From Chitinophagales bacterium (GTDB lineage: Bacteria; Bacteroidota; Bacteroidia; Chitinophagales; UBA2359): a stretch of 16,410 nt of DNA. The stretch is from contig JAHDIA010000041.1 in NCBI GenBank assembly GCA_020631035.1, forward strand, positions 1-16,410, in the 5' to 3' direction. This document shows positions 13,811 through 16,410 of this stretch, in pieces; position 1 is the first letter of the stretch; each line of letters begins with the position of its first letter. The translations under genes and the position numbers were made by a program. The notes beneath the pieces were generated by a model. That model did no database searches, had not been told where the DNA came from, and worked only from the letters and a program-made list of their open reading frames with translations.

Positions 13811-14440
13811 ATGAAAACCAATATTTATTCGATTTTTTGCATTTTTTGCTTTATATTTCTAGTAGCTTGTCAATCAAATACCAACAAATCGGCTGATTAT
13901 GTTCCGTCTAAAAAGAAAGTAGAGGGCAAATACAAGGCAGGAAATTATCCAACAAGCCCTGTAGTCGATGCAAAGGATATCAAGTATCAAGACGAAAATG
14001 GCAACCGATTGGCATACAAAGAGGGAGAGAAATTTACAGGAATTTCTGAATCCAAACTATCAAATGGAGTTAAATTGTCTTCAGAAACCTTTGTAAGTGG
14101 TGTAAAAAAAGGACCTTACAAAATTTGGTATGCCAATGGCAATTTGATGAAAGAAGGAACCCTAGTAGGCTTCAAAGGAGACAAAGAAGATGGATTGTAC
14201 AAAGAATATTATGAAGGGGGAGAGTTGAAATATGAGTATCACTACGAAAAAGGACGCAAAGTTGGAACTTGGAAGTCGTGGTACGAAAATGGTCAACAGT
14301 GGACACAAAGAATATTCAAAAACAATGTCTTAGATGGTGAAGTCCTAGTTTGGGACGAAGGAGGCGTTTTGACCAAACGCAATGTATACCAAAGAGGCAA
14401 TTTGATTGACAAACAATTCGATCCAAATGGATTGAAATAA
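13811..14440 (+). CDS. MORN-repeat lipoprotein (YwqK-like)
   Basis: The 209-residue product is a lipoprotein: after a hydrophobic signal the lipobox LVAC places the acylated Cys at residue 20, followed by QSNTNKS. Residues about 85-205 hold consecutive MORN_2-type repeats: GVKKGPYKIWYANGNLMKEG, KEDGLYKEYYEGGELKYEY, RKVGTWKSWYENGQQWTQRI and NVLDGEVLVWDEGGVLTKRN. Such proteins are often named 'YwqK family antitoxin' by homology, but no toxin gene is adjacent, so an antitoxin role is not supported here. The repeats form an extended beta sheet likely to bind a partner or lipid at the envelope. The gene stands alone between repeat-rich DNA and a DoxX-like gene; the start is an ATG directly ahead of the signal peptide. 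Confidence 0.9.
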   Translation: MKTNIYSIFCIFCFIFLVACQSNTNKSADYVPSKKKVEGKYKAGNYPTSPVVDAKDIKYQDENGNRLAYKEGEKFTGISESKLSNGVKLSSETFVSGVKKGPYKIWYANGNLMKEGTLVGFKGDKEDGLYKEYYEGGELKYEYHYEKGRKVGTWKSWYENGQQWTQRIFKNNVLDGEVLVWDEGGVLTKRNVYQRGNLIDKQFDPNGLK

Positions 14441-14684
14441 ACTTACCTCCATACATTGTGGACTTAGGTTTGATTAAGATAAGCATAGGGAACACAGTTC
14501 AATATGCCATAAGATATAACAAGGTTTTAATATTTATCGTATAAGTAAAGACTTCCTATAGTTTTTACCTCCTCGACCCAGCAAACCAATGGTGTTGATG
14601 TGAATTGGAAACACAAGCAAGGTGTGCCAATTATTCCTTCGATTGATGTTAAAGCAATTTCTTAATCTTCAAACCTATTTGCGT

Positions 14685-15047
14685 ATGACCACAATGACTA
14701 CAAAAAGAAAAAATACTTTAGCTTGGGTTGTCGCTGGAATTTTAGCGACCATCTTCCTATTGGCTGGAATCACCAAACTGATGGGGCATGAAATGCATGT
14801 TCAAAACTTTGCTCGATGGGGATACCCTGCTTGGGCAATGACTGCCATAGGTGTACTTGAAGTGATCTGTGGTATTGGCGTACTCATTCCAGGTATGAGG
14901 AGATTTGTAACAGGTAGCCTTGTACTGGTAATGATTGGAGCAATTATCACTCATGTCATTAATGGAGAAATGGGAGCAATATTGGTTCCGTCTTTATTGT
15001 TGATACTCTGTATTGCTTTTATTGCTCTGAGAGCAGAAGCTGAATGA
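14685..15047 (+). CDS. DoxX-like small integral membrane protein
   Basis: The 120-residue product has four predicted membrane helices at about residues 12-30, 50-68, 74-93 and 97-115. The motif LLAGITKLMGHEMHVQNFARWGYPAW in the first third is typical of DoxX/DoxD-like proteins (helix, '.G..K', then a Phe..WG.P segment), as is GVLEVICGIGVLIPG in helix 2. Members of this family sit in the cytoplasmic membrane; some relate to quinone or thiol redox chemistry, but no function can be assigned here. The ATG at 14685 (or 14694, MTTK) is preferred over an upstream GTG at 14622, which would add 21 non-membrane residues. It ends in front of an intrinsic terminator at 15169. The 244 bases upstream hold a possible gene remnant. 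Confidence 0.85.
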   Translation: MTTMTTKRKNTLAWVVAGILATIFLLAGITKLMGHEMHVQNFARWGYPAWAMTAIGVLEVICGIGVLIPGMRRFVTGSLVLVMIGAIITHVINGEMGAILVPSLLLILCIAFIALRAEAE

Positions 15048-15168
15048 TAATTTATCAATAAATCCAATAATTTAAGAGTCATATTACTTTTTCTAATGTA
15101 TTTTTTGTTCTTAATTTACTGGTAATCAACAACTTGTTGTTGTTGAGTTGAACGTTAAATCAATTATT

Positions 15169-15207
15169 AAAGGACTATTGTTTTAACAAACAACAGTCCT
15201 TTTTTTA
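15169..15207 (+). terminator. Intrinsic terminator after the DoxX-like gene
   Basis: The arms aaaggactattgtt (15169-15182) and aacaacagtccttt (15189-15202) pair with one mismatch and are followed by a T-tract to 15207. A weaker hairpin of caacaac/gttgttg type sits just upstream at about 15127-15150. Together they lie 120 bases past the DoxX-like stop and should end that transcript. Confidence 0.85.
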
Positions 15208-15524
15208 TCATTTCAATAACTAATTTTTCGCTAAAAGTTTTTTTTTAATAAATAATATTTATTCATTAAAAAGCGTATATTCGCTATGAAAGTAAATCTG
15301 AAAAACACATCACTTCCTTATTTATATTGCTTTTCTAGACAACAACAATTAATAAAATTTAATTTAAACTATTAATAATAAAGTACTTACCTACCCCGAC
15401 GTAAATTGATAATGAATAAACTCTAAATGTAATTGTATCATAAAAACACAATTATATAAGGAGACATATTGTATATAAAGTTATAGCTAACTATTTTACT
15501 AATTAAATTACAATTTATCCAATC
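15208..15524. other. AT-rich leader region of the M43 protease gene
   Basis: No gene is visible in this 317-base, strongly AT-rich stretch. It contains the inverted repeat aataaat/atttatt (15247-15253/15257-15263) and a near-palindrome agcgtatattcgct around 15272-15285. A purine-rich aaggag at about 15460 has no useful start codon after it and is too far from the protease ATG. Promoter elements for the protease must be here, but no exact TAnnTTTG box was found. Confidence 0.5.
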
Positions 15525-16410
15525 ATGGTAAGAAAGTTTACATTCCTTTTGGGACTACTTTGTTTGTGTGTCCCAGTCCTTTTAATTGGGCAGAATCCTA
15601 TCTTCGAAGCAGAAGAGACAATTAGATGTTCCTCTACAGAATATTTGCAAATGCAAATGGAACAAGATCCAACGCTTGAGGCTAGGATGGCAAAAATTGA
15701 GAATTTTACTCAAAAATTTGTCGAGCAAAGTGAAGAAAATACCAAAGTAAATGGAGTCATTACCATTCCTGTTGTGGTTCATGTCGTATATCGTACCAAT
15801 TCTGAAAACATCAGCGATGCACAAGTGCTTTCTCAAATTGATGTTTTGAACGAAGATTTCAGATTGACCAATGCTGATGCTGACAATACTTGGTCGCAAA
15901 ATGCAGATACTGAGATCGAATTTTGTTTGGCTTCTGTAGATCCTAATGGAAATGCTACAGATGGTATCAATCGTGTTCAAACTGGTAAGCGTTCTTTTAG
16001 AACCAATGACGATGTGAAAAAATCGAACAAAGGTGGAGTGGATCCATGGCCAACAGATCAGTACTTGAATATTTGGGTATGTAACCTTGCCAATGGTATC
16101 TTAGGATATGCACAATTCCCAGGTGGTAGCCCTGCTACCGATGGTGTTGTGACACTTTACAATGCTTTTGGTCGTGTAGGTACATTGAATTCTACTTACA
16201 ACTTAGGTCGTACAACTACTCACGAAGTAGGACACTGGTTGAACCTTCGCCACATCTGGGGTGATGGTGGTTGTAGTGTAGATGATTATGTAAGTGATAC
16301 TCCTACATCTGATGGTGCCAACTATGGCTGTGCTACTGGTCACGTTTCTTGTGGTACTACTGATATGGTTCAAAACTATATGGACTATTCAGATGATGCT
16401 TGTATGAACT
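15525..16410 (+). CDS. M43 (pappalysin/cytophagalysin-like) zinc metalloprotease, N-terminal part
   Basis: The open frame continues past the window end, giving 295 residues. Residues 1-22 are a signal peptide (hydrophobic core, IGQ). The segment ITIPVVVHVVYR (79-90) and the following helix (SDAQVLSQIDVLNEDFR) are typical of the M43 pro/catalytic N-terminus. The metzincin zinc site HEVGHWLNLRH lies at 233-243: His233, His237 and His243 are ligands and Glu234 the catalytic base. Asn240 stands where many metzincins have Gly, a common variant in this bacterial group as I recall it. The Met-turn is NYMDYSDDACMN (284-295, Met286). Cysteines at 250, 269, 276 and 293 suit the disulfides of this family. 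It is a secreted protease; C-terminal PKD, Fn3 or sorting domains may lie beyond the window. The ATG is chosen because it opens the signal peptide. Confidence 0.93.
   Translation, partial: MVRKFTFLLGLLCLCVPVLLIGQNPIFEAEETIRCSSTEYLQMQMEQDPTLEARMAKIENFTQKFVEQSEENTKVNGVITIPVVVHVVYRTNSENISDAQVLSQIDVLNEDFRLTNADADNTWSQNADTEIEFCLASVDPNGNATDGINRVQTGKRSFRTNDDVKKSNKGGVDPWPTDQYLNIWVCNLANGILGYAQFPGGSPATDGVVTLYNAFGRVGTLNSTYNLGRTTTHEVGHWLNLRHIWGDGGCSVDDYVSDTPTSDGANYGCATGHVSCGTTDMVQNYMDYSDDACMN

Noticed and set aside
13811..14440. Toxin-antitoxin system based on the YwqK-like name
   Set aside because: No toxin gene is adjacent and the protein is a lipoprotein; the family name is not evidence of antitoxin function.
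14622..14684. GTG start extending the DoxX-like protein by 21 residues
   Set aside because: The extension has no family counterpart and the ATG at 14685 places the first membrane helix in the usual position.

Overview
The window looks like chromosomal DNA from a marine or free-living member of the Bacteroidota, perhaps near the Saprospiria or Cytophagales; the genus cannot be fixed by eye. Supporting signs are AT-rich DNA, starts without Shine-Dalgarno sequences, many Sec-signal proteins and lipoproteins, the DUF1800/DUF1501 pair, an M43 'HEVGHWLNLRH' protease, YwqK-like MORN lipoproteins and TonB-C-domain proteins. GC-richer palindromic repeats of a kind common between genes in this phylum are also present. 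I saw no rRNA, tRNA, CRISPR array, transposase gene or phage gene.

Layout. Positions 140-4756 (+) hold a probable operon for exported proteins: DUF1800, Tat-exported DUF1501, then a discoidin-like protein. It ends at a 36-bp perfect palindrome and a 72-bp tandem duplication. Convergent to it is a GH3 beta-glucosidase, bglX (5166-7463, -). Divergent from bglX is an LVIVD beta-propeller protein (7884-9629, +), whose last 221 residues are closely related to the C-terminus of the discoidin protein 4 kb away. A bidirectional terminator separates it from a convergent, unrecognised, possibly DNA-binding protein (9691-10461, -).

Positions 10462-11242 carry no convincing gene but are rich in structure. 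They hold two dyads at the regulator's start, a 110-bp palindromic MITE-like element inside a 9-bp direct repeat, and an orphan strong terminator that may end an unannotated RNA. A dispersed hairpin repeat related to the one near 4.8 kb follows.

dxr (11243-12427, TTG start) gives the window its one clear housekeeping function, the MEP isoprenoid pathway. Its last eight codons and its stop lie inside a second copy of the MITE-like palindrome. It is followed by a secreted protein with two TonB-C domains (12474-13292), a GC-rich array of 75-bp tandem repeats, a MORN-repeat lipoprotein (13811-14440), a small DoxX-like membrane protein (14685-15047) with its terminator, and the N-terminal 295 residues of an M43 pappalysin-like metalloprotease that runs off the window.

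The first 9.6 kb reads as a set of secreted or surface functions: polysaccharide or glycoside handling and two surface proteins sharing one C-terminal module. The second half is a mix of single genes separated by repeat-laden spacers. The most interesting signals lie between genes: the MITE-like family and its effect on dxr, the orphan terminator, and the hairpin repeat whose inner stem changes while its outer sequence is kept.
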